64,000 bases of DNA. Source: Pannonibacter sp. SL95. GTDB lineage: Bacteria > Pseudomonadota > Alphaproteobacteria > Rhizobiales > Stappiaceae. The notes under the pieces are model-generated. The model had not been told where the DNA came from. It was given only the letters and a program-made list of their open reading frames with translations, and searched no databases. The stretch is from the NCBI RefSeq assembly GCF_026672425.1, contig NZ_JAPPRC010000006.1:248001-312000 (forward strand), read 5' to 3'. Position numbers and translations under genes: made by a program. Of this stretch, positions 1 to 9,100 are shown in pieces (positions within the stretch are counted from its first letter, which is position 1; each line of letters opens with the position of its first letter).

Positions 1-1251
1 AGGCCATAGCCCATCGAGCCGGACGTCGGTGCGGCCTGCGTGGCGAAGCGGCGGAAGCGGTGGAATCGGTGCAGCCAGGTTGCATAGTTGCCGGCGCCAT
101 TGGTGAAGATCGTGTCCGCGGCCATCTCGGCCTCGATGTGATCCATCACGCCGGCCATCTGCAGCGCACCCGGCGTCTGCGGCCGTGCGCCGGACCAGGC
201 CAGATAGTCGGCATGGGCCTCGGCGGCCTGTCCGGCGTTCTTCGGCGCGGTCGGCGGCTGCAACCCCTCGACGGCCTTGCAGAAGCCGGTCGGCGCGGCA
301 TTGATCGGCAGGCTGGCGCGGTAAACGCGGCCAAGTTCCTCCGGGTCTGGATGCACATGCACCAGCTGCTGTGCCGGCTCGGGGATCGACAGCAGCGAAT
401 AGGACTGGCTCGGCATCTCGGACAGGCGGCCACCGACGAGCAGGATCAGGTCGCTCGACTTGATGCGTGCCAGCAGCTTCGGATTGGCGCCAATGCCGAC
501 ATCGCCGGCGTAGTTCGGATGCAGGTTGTCGAACAGCATCTGGCGGCGGAAGGAACAGGCGACCGGCAGGTCGAAGCGCTCTGCAAAGCGGGTGAAGGCG
601 GCCACCGCCTCCTCGGTCCAGCGGCTGCCGCCCAGAATGGCGATCGGGCGTTCGGCTGCCCACAGGCGCTTCTGCAGGTCGGCCATCTGGGTCAGGCCCG
701 GATGGGTCTCCACCTGCCGCCAGGGCTGCGGCTGGCTCACCTCGGCAAGCTCCACCAGCATGTCTTCCGGCAGCGCCAGCACCACCGGACCGGGCCGGCC
801 GGAGGTTGCGACGTGATAGGCGCGGGAGATGAACTCCGGCACCCGTTCGGCGTGGTCGATCTCGGCCACCCACTTGGCAATGCCGCCGAACATCTGCCGG
901 TAGTCAACTTCCTGGAAGGCCTCGCGCTCGCGCATGCCGCGCTCGATCTGGCCGATGAAGAGAATCATCGGCGTCGAATCCTGCGCAGCCACATGCACGC
1001 CGGCGGAGGCATTTGTGGCGCCGGGTCCGCGCGTCACCATGCAGATGCCGGGACGACCGGTCAGCTTGCCATGCGCTTCCGCCATCATCGCCGCGCCGCC
1101 TTCCTGACGGCAGATGGTGATGGGAATGCGCGCATCATGCAGGGCGTCAAGAACGGCGAGATAGCTTTCGCCCGGCACGCAGAACACGCGCTCCGCGCCG
1201 TGGGTTTCAAGAGCCTCAACGAGGAGCTGGCCGCCGGTCTTCTGCGCCATG
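1..1251 (-). CDS. Thiamine-diphosphate-dependent enzyme, acetolactate synthase-like (3' truncated by window edge)
   Basis: About 416 codons are visible from the ATG at 1251; the C-terminus lies outside the window. The N-terminus has the ThDP PYR-domain layout, with the catalytic glutamate in RQEGGAAMMAEAHGK near residue 50 and a GPGATNA segment near residue 80. The last visible residues, SGSMGYGL, match the entry to the ThDP-binding PP domain. Family members condense pyruvate or cleave 2-oxo acids in the cytoplasm. No small-subunit ilvH gene is nearby, so this may be a catabolic or orphan IlvB-like enzyme (for example a glyoxylate or sulfoacetaldehyde type) and not the biosynthetic enzyme. 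The family call is firm; the substrate is not known. Confidence 0.85.
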
Positions 1252-1477
1252 GTCTGGTTCTGCCTTCCGTCTGCGGCGTCCGCGAGCAGGACCGCCGTCG
1301 CACCCTGGTCCGGTCCTGCCGGCCCCGCCCGCGCGGCCATCGCAGCGGGCAAGGGGACCGGCATCCGGTCTGTCGGGGCCTCCTGTCGGACAGGATCCCC
1401 GCATCAGTCTGACCTATAGCGCAAGTCGGAGGGCGATGGCAGGGCGAACCGGCCCGGAACTGCACGGCTTTTTGCAA

Positions 1478-1506
1478 TGACTTCAGTCAGAAACGGAATG
1501 AAGTCA
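1478..1506. promoter_or_regulatory. Inverted repeat between two minus-strand genes
   Basis: Arms TGACTTCA (1478-1485) and TGAAGTCA (1499-1506) are perfect inverted repeats with a 13-nt spacer. They lie between the ThDP-enzyme start (1251) and the end of the next gene (1534). The spacing would suit a dimeric repressor. The 280-bp gap holds no convincing gene. Function is inferred from symmetry alone. Confidence 0.3.
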
Positions 1507-1533
1507 GCGCCGGTTTCCCTGTTTCTGCAATCG

Positions 1534-1914
1534 TCAGACGGGCTGAACCGTGACCACCTGGAATGTGTGCAGGTCGCCGTCCTCGTCGCGGATCGAGACA
1601 TACTCGCCCGGCTCGAAGGCGTGCGCCCCGAAGCGGTAGCCGGCCTCGTCGTCGTCATCGCCTTCGATGTCATAGCGGAAGGCCCAGGAGCCGCCAGGGC
1701 GGTGCATCAGGTGGCCGATTTCCTCTTCCTCGCTGCCCCAGAAACGCCGGACGCGGCAATGGTCACGCAGTTTCTTCCAGGCAGCCGCGTCGATATGAGC
1801 CGTCTCATCAAGCGGTGCGACGAATTCATAGCCGTGCTGCGACGAGCCGTTCGGATGCTCCTTCGTCCGGGCAAGATTGAGGCGTATCTTCTTCAGGCCA
1901 AGGCCGCTGCTCAT
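1534..1914 (-). CDS. Conserved hypothetical protein, 126 aa
   Basis: Reads as one clean acidic frame from ATG 1914, with no signal peptide or membrane segment. A run EEEEIGH near residue 70 and an EGDDDDEAG stretch near residue 84 give strong negative charge, and the C-terminus is beta-rich (EYVSIRDEDGDLHTFQVV). I do not recognise a named domain. It is divergent from the kinase/ATPase gene at 2064, with a 149-bp shared upstream region. It could be a small cytoplasmic beta-fold protein; no function is proposed. Confidence 0.65.
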   Translation of the reverse strand: MSSGLGLKKIRLNLARTKEHPNGSSQHGYEFVAPLDETAHIDAAAWKKLRDHCRVRRFWGSEEEEIGHLMHRPGGSWAFRYDIEGDDDDEAGYRFGAHAFEPGEYVSIRDEDGDLHTFQVVTVQPV

Positions 1915-2063
1915 GGGTGTGTCCCTCCATGCTGCCGACCCTTTGCCGACAGTCTTGTCCTGTTCACAGTGTCACAAGTCTGTCGCCTGACATTGAGAAA
2001 GGTCAATTCGCCCCCGTCCGGCTCGGCACAGTCTGAAACCGGGGCCAGACGCGGAGGAACCCA

Positions 2064-3632
2064 ATGCAGACGGGCACAGACCAGACTACAGATCAGCAAG
2101 CGGGGGGACAGCAGCCAGCGCTTGCCGTGCTCGACGCGCTGGTGGCCGCAGCGCCGGGCGCGCGGCGCATCGACACGCATGCCAACATCGTGTTCCTGAT
2201 CGGCGCCGACGCCTACAAGATGAAACGGGCCGTGCGCTTTCCGTTTCTCGATTATTCAACGCTCGAGCTGCGGCGCAAGGCCGTGTCCGCTGAGCTGCGC
2301 CGCAATCGCCTCTTTGCGCCGGGGCTCTATCTCGGCGAGACCGCCATCTTCCAGTCTGCGGCGGGCGCGTTGACACTGGGCGGCGAGGGAACCCCGGTTG
2401 AACCGCTGGTGCACATGCGCCGGTTCGACGAGACCCAGACGCTGGATCGCCTTGCCCTGGCCGGACCACTTCCGGAACCATTGCTGGACCAACTGGCCGC
2501 AACACTTGCCGGCGCGCATACGGGTGCGGGGATCCGTCCGGCCGGCCCTTGGCTTGCCGACCTTGCCAGCTACATCGAGCAGAACGACGCGGCCTTTCGC
2601 AACTTCCCGGAGCTGTTTCCGAAGAGTGAAGTTGTTGCCCTTGGGTCGGCCGCGCGTGCTGCACACGGCCGGCTCAGCGAACTGATCCTTGCCCGGGGGC
2701 GGCAGGGGTTGATCCGGCTTGCCCATGGCGATGCGCATCTTGCCAATGTCGCCATTGTGGACGGGGCGCCGCTTCTCTTTGATGCCATCGAGTTCGACGA
2801 CGCCGTCGCCACCGGTGACGTGCTGTATGATCTGGCGTTCGCCCTGATGGATCTGGTCGAGCGCGGTCAGCCGGCGGGGGCCTGCCGTCTCCTCAACCGC
2901 TATCTGGATCTCTCACCGCTGCCAGGGGGCGAAGCCGGGCTTGCCGCGCTGCCCTTCTACATCTCGATGCGGGCTGCGATCCGCGCCAAGATTGCCGCGT
3001 CGAGCATCGCCGCCCAGCGATGCGAAACGGCTGCCGAGGGGCAGCGCCGGGCGGCGCAGGCCTATTTTGCGCTTGCCAGGCAGGCGCTTGAACCGGCGAC
3101 ACCGCGTCTTGTCGCCGTCGGGGGACTGTCCGGCTCCGGCAAGTCGACGGTGGCGCGGGCGTTGGCCCCCCACCTTGCGCCCTTGCCGGGCGCGCGGGTG
3201 CTGCGCTCCGACATCGAACGCAAGCGTGGCCTGGGGATCGCCGAAACCGAGCCCGCCCCGCCGGAGGCCTACACCCAGGCCGCCAGCGATGCGGTCTATG
3301 CGGTCCTGGTCGACAAGGCGCGTGCCGCCCTTGCAGCCGGTCATTCGGTGATCCTGGATGCCGTCTACGCCAAGCCGGGCGAGCGGGAGGAGGTGGCGGC
3401 TCTGGCGGCCGCGCTGGAGCTGTCCTTTTCCGGGTTCTGGCTGGAAGCTGACCCGCAGATCCTTGCCGCCCGTGTTGCCGCCCGCAAGGGCGATGCCTCC
3501 GACGCGACAGCAGCCATCGTGGCGCGCCAGCTGACCTATGACATCGGTCCGCTGAACTGGAGGCGCATCGAGACCGGCGCAGACGCGGCGGCGTCGCTGG
3601 CGGCTGTCAGGGACGCTCTGGACGGGGTCTAG
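2064..3632 (+). CDS. Bifunctional aminoglycoside-phosphotransferase-like / P-loop ATPase protein
   Basis: A 522-aa protein starting at ATG 2064 behind a GGAGGA ribosome site. The N-terminal ~340 residues carry the APH/choline-kinase catalytic signature HGDAHLANV near residue 220 and the metal-binding aspartate in LFDAIEFDD. The C-terminal ~180 residues form a gluconate-kinase-like AAA_33 domain with the Walker A motif GGLSGSGKST near residue 355. This two-domain arrangement (COG2187 plus COG0645) is common in proteobacteria, but its substrate is unknown. The stop overlaps the end of the convergent azlD gene by 4 bp. Confidence 0.85.
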   Translation: MQTGTDQTTDQQAGGQQPALAVLDALVAAAPGARRIDTHANIVFLIGADAYKMKRAVRFPFLDYSTLELRRKAVSAELRRNRLFAPGLYLGETAIFQSAAGALTLGGEGTPVEPLVHMRRFDETQTLDRLALAGPLPEPLLDQLAATLAGAHTGAGIRPAGPWLADLASYIEQNDAAFRNFPELFPKSEVVALGSAARAAHGRLSELILARGRQGLIRLAHGDAHLANVAIVDGAPLLFDAIEFDDAVATGDVLYDLAFALMDLVERGQPAGACRLLNRYLDLSPLPGGEAGLAALPFYISMRAAIRAKIAASSIAAQRCETAAEGQRRAAQAYFALARQALEPATPRLVAVGGLSGSGKSTVARALAPHLAPLPGARVLRSDIERKRGLGIAETEPAPPEAYTQAASDAVYAVLVDKARAALAAGHSVILDAVYAKPGEREEVAALAAALELSFSGFWLEADPQILAARVAARKGDASDATAAIVARQLTYDIGPLNWRRIETGADAAASLAAVRDALDGV

Positions 3633-3949
3633 AGCCCGGCCGCCCGCGCGGCGGCGGCGGCCGCGACGCCGAAGAACACGGCGATAATATCCTTGCGCAG
3701 AACCGCCATTCCGGCGGCTGCAACCGCAAGGCAAAGGGCCGCCGGCAGGCCGCCCTTCAGTGCGATCGGCAGGATGGTGGAGACGATGATGGCGCCGGGC
3801 AGGGACTCCAGCCCGCGCCGCACGCGCGGGGTCAGCGGCACCCGGCCCATGATCCAGTAGCCGCCCGCCCGCATGGAATAGGTCGCCGCCGTCATGGCCA
3901 GCACGGTGAGGAAAAACAGGCCGTCGATGGTCCAGGCACTCTCAGCCAC
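3629..3949 (-). CDS. azlD: AzlD-family small subunit of branched-chain amino acid exporter
   Basis: 106 aa with three to four hydrophobic segments, including SLPGAIIVSTILPIALKGG typical of AzlD (PF05437). It starts inside the end of azlC (8-bp overlap), so the two are translationally coupled. AzlC and AzlD form an inner-membrane exporter of branched-chain amino acids or analogues. Very Ala-rich C-terminus (AAAAAARAAGL). The family call is strong; the exported substrate is inferred from homologues. Confidence 0.88.
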   Translation of the reverse strand: MAESAWTIDGLFFLTVLAMTAATYSMRAGGYWIMGRVPLTPRVRRGLESLPGAIIVSTILPIALKGGLPAALCLAVAAAGMAVLRKDIIAVFFGVAAAAAARAAGL

Positions 3950-4667
3950 GGGCCGGCTCCTTCGGTTCCGGGTCGTCGATGAAGGCCCCGGCCACTGCGC
4001 CGGCGATGGCTCCGGTCAGCACGAACCAGTAGCCACCGATCAGCTGCCAGCTGGCCACCGCGACAACCGCCGCGACCAGCCAGCTCAGCGTCTGCCGCCG
4101 ACCTTTCCAGATCGGTACCAGCATGGTGATGAACAGCGCCGGCATGACGAGATCCAGCCCCCATTTCTGGGGTTCGGCAAAGAGCTGCCCGAGGTAGTAG
4201 CCCGGCACCACCGAAACGGTCCAGAGCAGCCACAGCAGGATGCCGCTGCCGAAATAGACACCCCAGTCGCGCCCGCCCTCGGCGTGGTAACGCAGGGCCA
4301 GCAGCCAGTTCATGTCGGTCAGGAAATAGAGGCCAGGATAGACCTGCCAGGCCGGTGACTGGCCGAGCCAGGGACGCAACGAGGCCCCCAGCAGCAACAT
4401 ACGCAGGTTCACCGCCGCCGCGATGCCCGTCATGGCAATCAGCACGGTGGGAGTTACGGGATCGCGGTACAGCTCCATGGCGACAAACTGCGACGCCCCG
4501 GCAAAGACGAAGGAATTGATCAGCATCGTCTCGGCAATCGTCAGCCCTTTCTGGGCGCAGACGGTGCCAAACACGGCGGCAAAGGTGATGATGCCCGGCA
4601 CGAGCGGCACGGTAAGCCGCGCCCCCAGCCACATGCCTTCGGCGGTAATCGGTGCCCGTCCTCCCAT
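3942..4667 (-). CDS. azlC: AzlC-family permease (large subunit of branched-chain amino acid exporter)
   Basis: 241 aa and hydrophobic throughout. The AzlC (PF03591) hallmark segments are PGIITFAAVFGTVCAQKGLT near residue 24 and SFVFAGASQFVAMELY near residue 50. Its ATG overlaps the stop codon of the upstream TauE-like gene by one base, and azlD follows with an 8-bp overlap, so the three genes read as one operon. The protein should sit in the inner membrane and work with AzlD in amino acid export. Confidence 0.92.
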   Translation of the reverse strand: MGGRAPITAEGMWLGARLTVPLVPGIITFAAVFGTVCAQKGLTIAETMLINSFVFAGASQFVAMELYRDPVTPTVLIAMTGIAAAVNLRMLLLGASLRPWLGQSPAWQVYPGLYFLTDMNWLLALRYHAEGGRDWGVYFGSGILLWLLWTVSVVPGYYLGQLFAEPQKWGLDLVMPALFITMLVPIWKGRRQTLSWLVAAVVAVASWQLIGGYWFVLTGAIAGAVAGAFIDDPEPKEPARG

Positions 4668-5494
4668 CAGCCGAACACACCCCAGATCATGCGCGCGCCG
4701 GTAAAGAACAGGAAGGCGGCGAACACCAGCCGCAGTTTGGCTGGCGGCAGCGTGTGCGCCAGCTTGGCGCCAATGGGGGCGGAATAGACCGAGGTCGGGA
4801 CGATCAGCAGGAAGGCGACCAGGTTGACATAACCGAGCGAGAACGGCGGCAGATCCGGATTGCCCCAGCCGTAGACCATGGCCAGCAGCGCGCCCGGCAC
4901 GGCAATGATCAGGCCGATGGCGGACGCGGTGCCGACGGCCTGGCGGATCGGATAGGAAAACAGGGTCAGGATCGGCACGCCGAGGGTGCCGCCGCCGATG
5001 CCCATCATCACCGAGATACCGCCGATGATGAAGCCAAGCAGCTCACGCAAGGGCGCGCCCGGCAGACTGTCGGCAATCCCGGTGCCTTCCTTGCGCAGCA
5101 CCATGTTGAGGGCGACCAGCAGGGCAACCGTGCCGAAGATCAGCGTCAGCATGCCACCCGAGACGTTGCCGGCCAGGACGCCGCCCGCAACCGTGCCTGC
5201 CATGATCGGCAGCCACCAGCGCTTCAACAGGTCCTTGTCGACGCTGCCACGCTTCATGTGCGCCCGCGCCGAGGAGGCTCCGGTGACGATGATCGTGGCC
5301 AGCGAGGTGCCGACGGCCAGATGCATGGCGACGTTTTCGCTGACGCCGATCAGCGGCAGCACATAATAGAACACCGGCACGATGACGATGCCGCCGCCAA
5401 CGCCGAGAAGGCCGGCGATGATGCCTGTGACAAAGCCGGTGGCAAGCAGCGAGCCGGCAAGCAGCGCCAGCGTTGCAATGGATAGATCGTCCAT
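4667..5494 (-). CDS. TauE/SafE-family sulfite/organosulfonate exporter-like membrane protein
   Basis: 275 aa from the ATG at 5494. A longer frame upstream to 5602 has a poor, unhydrophobic N-terminus, so I chose the start that immediately precedes the first membrane segment. Two related halves each carry a glycine-rich TauE signature: GIIAGLLGVGGGIVIVPVF near residue 25 and MMGIGGGTLGVPIL near residue 165. Homologues export sulfite, sulfoacetate or similar anions across the inner membrane. It is first gene of the operon with azlC and azlD, which suggests co-regulated export of small organic anions or amino acids. Confidence 0.88.
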   Translation of the reverse strand: MDDLSIATLALLAGSLLATGFVTGIIAGLLGVGGGIVIVPVFYYVLPLIGVSENVAMHLAVGTSLATIIVTGASSARAHMKRGSVDKDLLKRWWLPIMAGTVAGGVLAGNVSGGMLTLIFGTVALLVALNMVLRKEGTGIADSLPGAPLRELLGFIIGGISVMMGIGGGTLGVPILTLFSYPIRQAVGTASAIGLIIAVPGALLAMVYGWGNPDLPPFSLGYVNLVAFLLIVPTSVYSAPIGAKLAHTLPPAKLRLVFAAFLFFTGARMIWGVFG

Positions 5495-5874
5495 GAAGAC
5501 CCCGAACGGCCTTGGCCTGACCAGCGTGCAGCCCGCATCCGATGCGGGAGGCCACGCCGGTTCGCGCTGGCCGGAATGCAATTGTTGTTCCCCTTTGAGC
5601 ACAGACGACCGTCAGTCGCCAGACGCACACACATCCGGACCGACGAAGGTCTATGCTCTCACTCCGCTCACACCGCCCGCGCGTCCGGGGCAGACGGATC
5701 ACGGCACGGCAGATGGAAGGTCAGACCACTATACGTGGCTGCTCCCGTTTGGCCAGATCCGTTTGGTGCTGGTGAAGGCGTTTTTCCGTCAGGGCGAAGA
5801 TCACGTTGCATGCAATAGTTCAGCTCGAGGCGAAAACCTTGCGTGGACTGACGATGAGTGTAGTCAAGAAGAGA
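5495..5874. other. 380-bp intergenic region between the exporter operon and tRNA-His
   Basis: No convincing gene. Open frames here are shadows or N-terminal overreach of the TauE-like gene. The region must hold the promoter of the exporter operon, read leftwards, but no clear -35/-10 pair stands out. It also lies directly downstream of the leftward tRNA-His. Confidence 0.5.
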
Positions 5875-5951
5875 TGGTACAGACGGGTGGATTCGAACCA
5901 CCGACCTTCGGAGCCACAATCCGACGCTCTAACCAACTGAGCTACGTCTGC
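5875..5951 (-). tRNA. tRNA-His (anticodon GTG), CCA encoded
   Basis: On the minus strand the sequence folds as a full cloverleaf: acceptor GCAGACG with CGTCTGT, a D-arm starting TAGCTCAG, the anticodon loop TTGTGGC closed by TCGGA/TCCGA, the T-arm GGTTCGAATCC, and 3' A73 followed by encoded CCA. The anticodon GTG reads histidine codons. The base before position 1 is T, and G1 pairs with U72. So neither the usual encoded G-1 nor C73 is present, as known for many alphaproteobacteria whose histidyl-tRNA synthetase is adapted to this. Confidence 0.97.
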
Positions 5952-6112
5952 ACGGGGCGGCAAGGCGGCTGAGGCCTTGCGAAGTGGCGCGGAACATACT
6001 TTGCAGTCGTTCCCTTTGCAAGGGGGTATCTATCCGAGGCGGCCTGCGATCTCAAGCGCCATTTCACGTCACGCACAAAAAGATCAACAGGCGAATGAGT
6101 TCAAGGGCATAG

Positions 6113-6140
6113 ACCGGGCCGGCGTGGTTGCCGGCCCGGT
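6113..6140 (-). terminator. Strong GC hairpin after the sensor kinase gene
   Basis: Arms ACCGGGCCGGC (6113-6123) and GCCGGCCCGGT (6130-6140) pair perfectly over 11 bp with a 6-nt loop. It sits 16 bp past the kinase stop codon and before the tRNA. It has no clear U-tract, so it may act as an RNA 3'-end stabiliser or a weak terminator. Confidence 0.5.
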
Positions 6141-6156
6141 GTCTCGAGTTAGGTCC

Positions 6157-9100
6157 TCATTCCGCCAGCACGCGCTGCGGCGGGAAGGTGATCTCCACCA
6201 GCGTGCCCTGGTCCGGTACGCTGTCGATCTTGAAGCCGGCGCGGTTGGCCTCCACCAGCGCCTTGGTCAGCGGCAGGCCGAGGCCGGTGCCGCCGCCGTG
6301 ACGGGCGGTGTGCACCTGGCGGAACGGTTCCAGCGCGGCGGCCAGATCCTTGGCATTCATGCCCGTGCCCGTGTCCCGCACGCGCAGCACGACCTCGCCC
6401 GACGGCTCCAGCGCCGTTGAGACGATCACCTGACCGCCCGACTTGTTGAACTTGATCGCGTTGGACAGGAGGTTCAGCACGATCTGGCGCAGCGAGCGCA
6501 GGTCCGCCACCACATTGGGCACGGTGCCGGGCAGGCTGGCGCGGATGATCACCCGCTCGCGGTTGGCCTGGGGCTGCATCAGGGCCACGCATTCGCGCAC
6601 GATGTCATTGGCCGACACGGCCTCGAAAGTCAGGTCCATCTTGCCCGCCTCGATCTTCGACAAGTCGAGCAAGTCATTGATCAGGCTCATGATATGCGAG
6701 CCGGAGGTGCGGATGTCCTTGAGATATTCCTTGTAACGCTCGTTGCCGATGGCGCCGAAGCGCTCCTCGATCATCACTTCCGAGAAGCCGATGATGGCGT
6801 TGAGCGGCGTGCGGATCTCGTGGCTGATCTTTGCGAGGAAATCGGACTTCTGCGAGCTGGCGTTCTCCGCCTGCCGCTTGGCCTTGGTCAGTTCCTCTTC
6901 TGCCGCCTTCCACTGGGTGATGTCGCGCAGCACGGCGCAGAACTTCAGCCCCTCGCCGGAGCCGAGACGGCCAATGGTCATGAACAGCGGGATCAGCCCG
7001 CCGGACGACACCTGGCCGATCACCTCGCGGCCATCGTTGAGCACGCTGGCCACGCCATTGCGGGCGAGACCGTCGAGATAATCCATCGCCGAGCGGTGGC
7101 TTTCCTGGGCCAGGAACTCTGTCAGTGGCGCGCCGACGAGGTCGGACCGGGCGGCGCCGAACAGCGCCTCCGCCGAGCCATTGGCCTTCAGGATCGTCCC
7201 GAACCGGTCGAGCAACAGCACGCCGTCCGTCGCAGTCTCCAGGATCGTGTCCATCTCGGCGATCTGCTCGCGCGCCAATGACAGGGCAAGGTCTGTATCA
7301 GCAGAGCGGCCGGACGGTTGCGGTATCTCCACGGGCTGGGGCTGTGCCGGAACGGTGGCCGCCGGTGCCGTGACCCGCTCGACGATCGAGACCATCAATC
7401 CGCGCCCGCCGTTCCAGGGCACCGTGTGCATGCGGGCATCGACGGGCGACAGGCGGCCATTGGCGCGGCGAAGCAGCATGGCCTCGTCAATGGTGCCTTC
7501 CAGCCGGTCGCCGGGCATGTGCTCAGGATCAACGAAGATCGCCTCGAAGCCGCCGGCCTCTTCCAGCGCCTCGATATGGGGGTAGCCGAGCAGCGCCAGC
7601 AGTGTCTCGTTGGCGTAAAGCACCTCGCGGTCGCGCACGATGCCGATGCCGATCGGCAGACGGTCCAGCAGGCGCGGGTCGATCGGTTCTGCCGGCGGTG
7701 CAACCGGGCGCTGAGGTTCTACGGGCGGTGCCGGCTGGGCGGAAATTGCCGCGGCCGCATCGTCCTCTTCTTCCTCGAAGTCCCCCTCAAGCCTTGCCCC
7801 AAGCGCCTCGGCAATCTTGCGGAACGCGGCGCGCTCGGGCTTGGTCAGACGCGAGGTGTCGACGGGCACCATGCGCGGAACGCGGATACCGCCCGGTGCC
7901 GTGAAGGGCACGACACGGCTTTCGGACTTGCTCTCCGGGACTGGATCAGCGGCCGGCTGCAGCGCGTCCGTCACCGGCGCGGCCGGTGTTTCTGCCTCAG
8001 GTTCAAACTCAGTGCTTGGCGCGTCTTCAGACGCAGGCTGCAGCTCGGGATGGATATCATCCTCAAGTGATTGAGGCGCACTGTCCGTGTTTGCCTCGGA
8101 CAGCGTTTCGGTATGCGCGGGCTCGGCGGCATCCGCCTCGACCAGCACGGCGTCTTCAGCGGCCGGAGCGACATGGGCTTCTGCCTCATCACGAACTGCG
8201 TCTTCCACGACGGCCAAGGCTTCCTCTGCCGCTGGCAGTGCTTCGCTGTCCCCGGTCCTTTCGGCCGCTGTGAGGGCAATCTCTTCGATCTGCGGGCCGG
8301 CGGCGGCGAGCGCCGAAACGAGCGCCTGGGCGGGATCGTCCTGCGGCTCCGGCGTGGCCGGCACAGGCGCGGCTGCTACCGGGGCAGTTTCAACGCCGGG
8401 CTGCTCGATCCGTGCCGGCGCCGGTTCTGCCGGAGGGGTCTCGCGATAGGCGCGCACGGGGGCAGCCTCGGCGGCCTTGCGGGCCGCGCGCCGCTCCAGC
8501 ACGGCGTCGAACTCGCGCGCCAGGGTGCGAACGGCCTTCTCGATTTCCTTCGGCGGCAAAGGTCTGGTGCTGTCGATGCCGGCCAGCGTGTCGTCCTTAC
8601 GCGCTGCCGGCGCTTCGAACAGATCGGCTGTCGTTGACGGCTGCGGCACCAGATCCTGCTCCAGGTCCTTTACCGGTGTCGGCGCTGCCTTCAAGTCCGC
8701 GATCCATTCGGAGGCTGGTGCCGGCAACACAGCCTCGCTCTCCGGTTCGGCCGGCGTCAACTCAACGGGGTTGACCGGCTCTGACAGGGTGTCGGCTGCG
8801 GACAGGGAAGGTGCCGTTTCGCCTAGTTCGTCGGCGACAGGCGCGCTCGCCAGCGTTGGCTCGGCGACAAGCGAGAGCGTCTCGGCGTGGTTCGCATCGT
8901 CATCCGCCGTGGTCGCAGTCGCTTCGCCTTCGCTGACGGCAAGCGCAAGGGCAGTGGCGCCCGCAGGCACTTCGCCCACGACGTCGACGATCACGTCCGC
9001 CAGCGTCGTCTCAGGGGCGGAATCGGGCACAGTTGCGACGGTTCCAGCAGCCAAAGCGTCCGCTTCGGCTGGCGCGGCTTCCATTTCGCTACCGGGAACA

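Noticed and set aside
60-1412. 450-codon plus-strand frame at the left edge
   Set aside because: Antisense to the ThDP enzyme whose PYR and PP motifs read on the minus strand.
5382-5972. 196-codon plus-strand frame over the tauE start and tRNA-His
   Set aside because: It runs through the tRNA and antisense to the TauE-like gene; composition is not protein-like.
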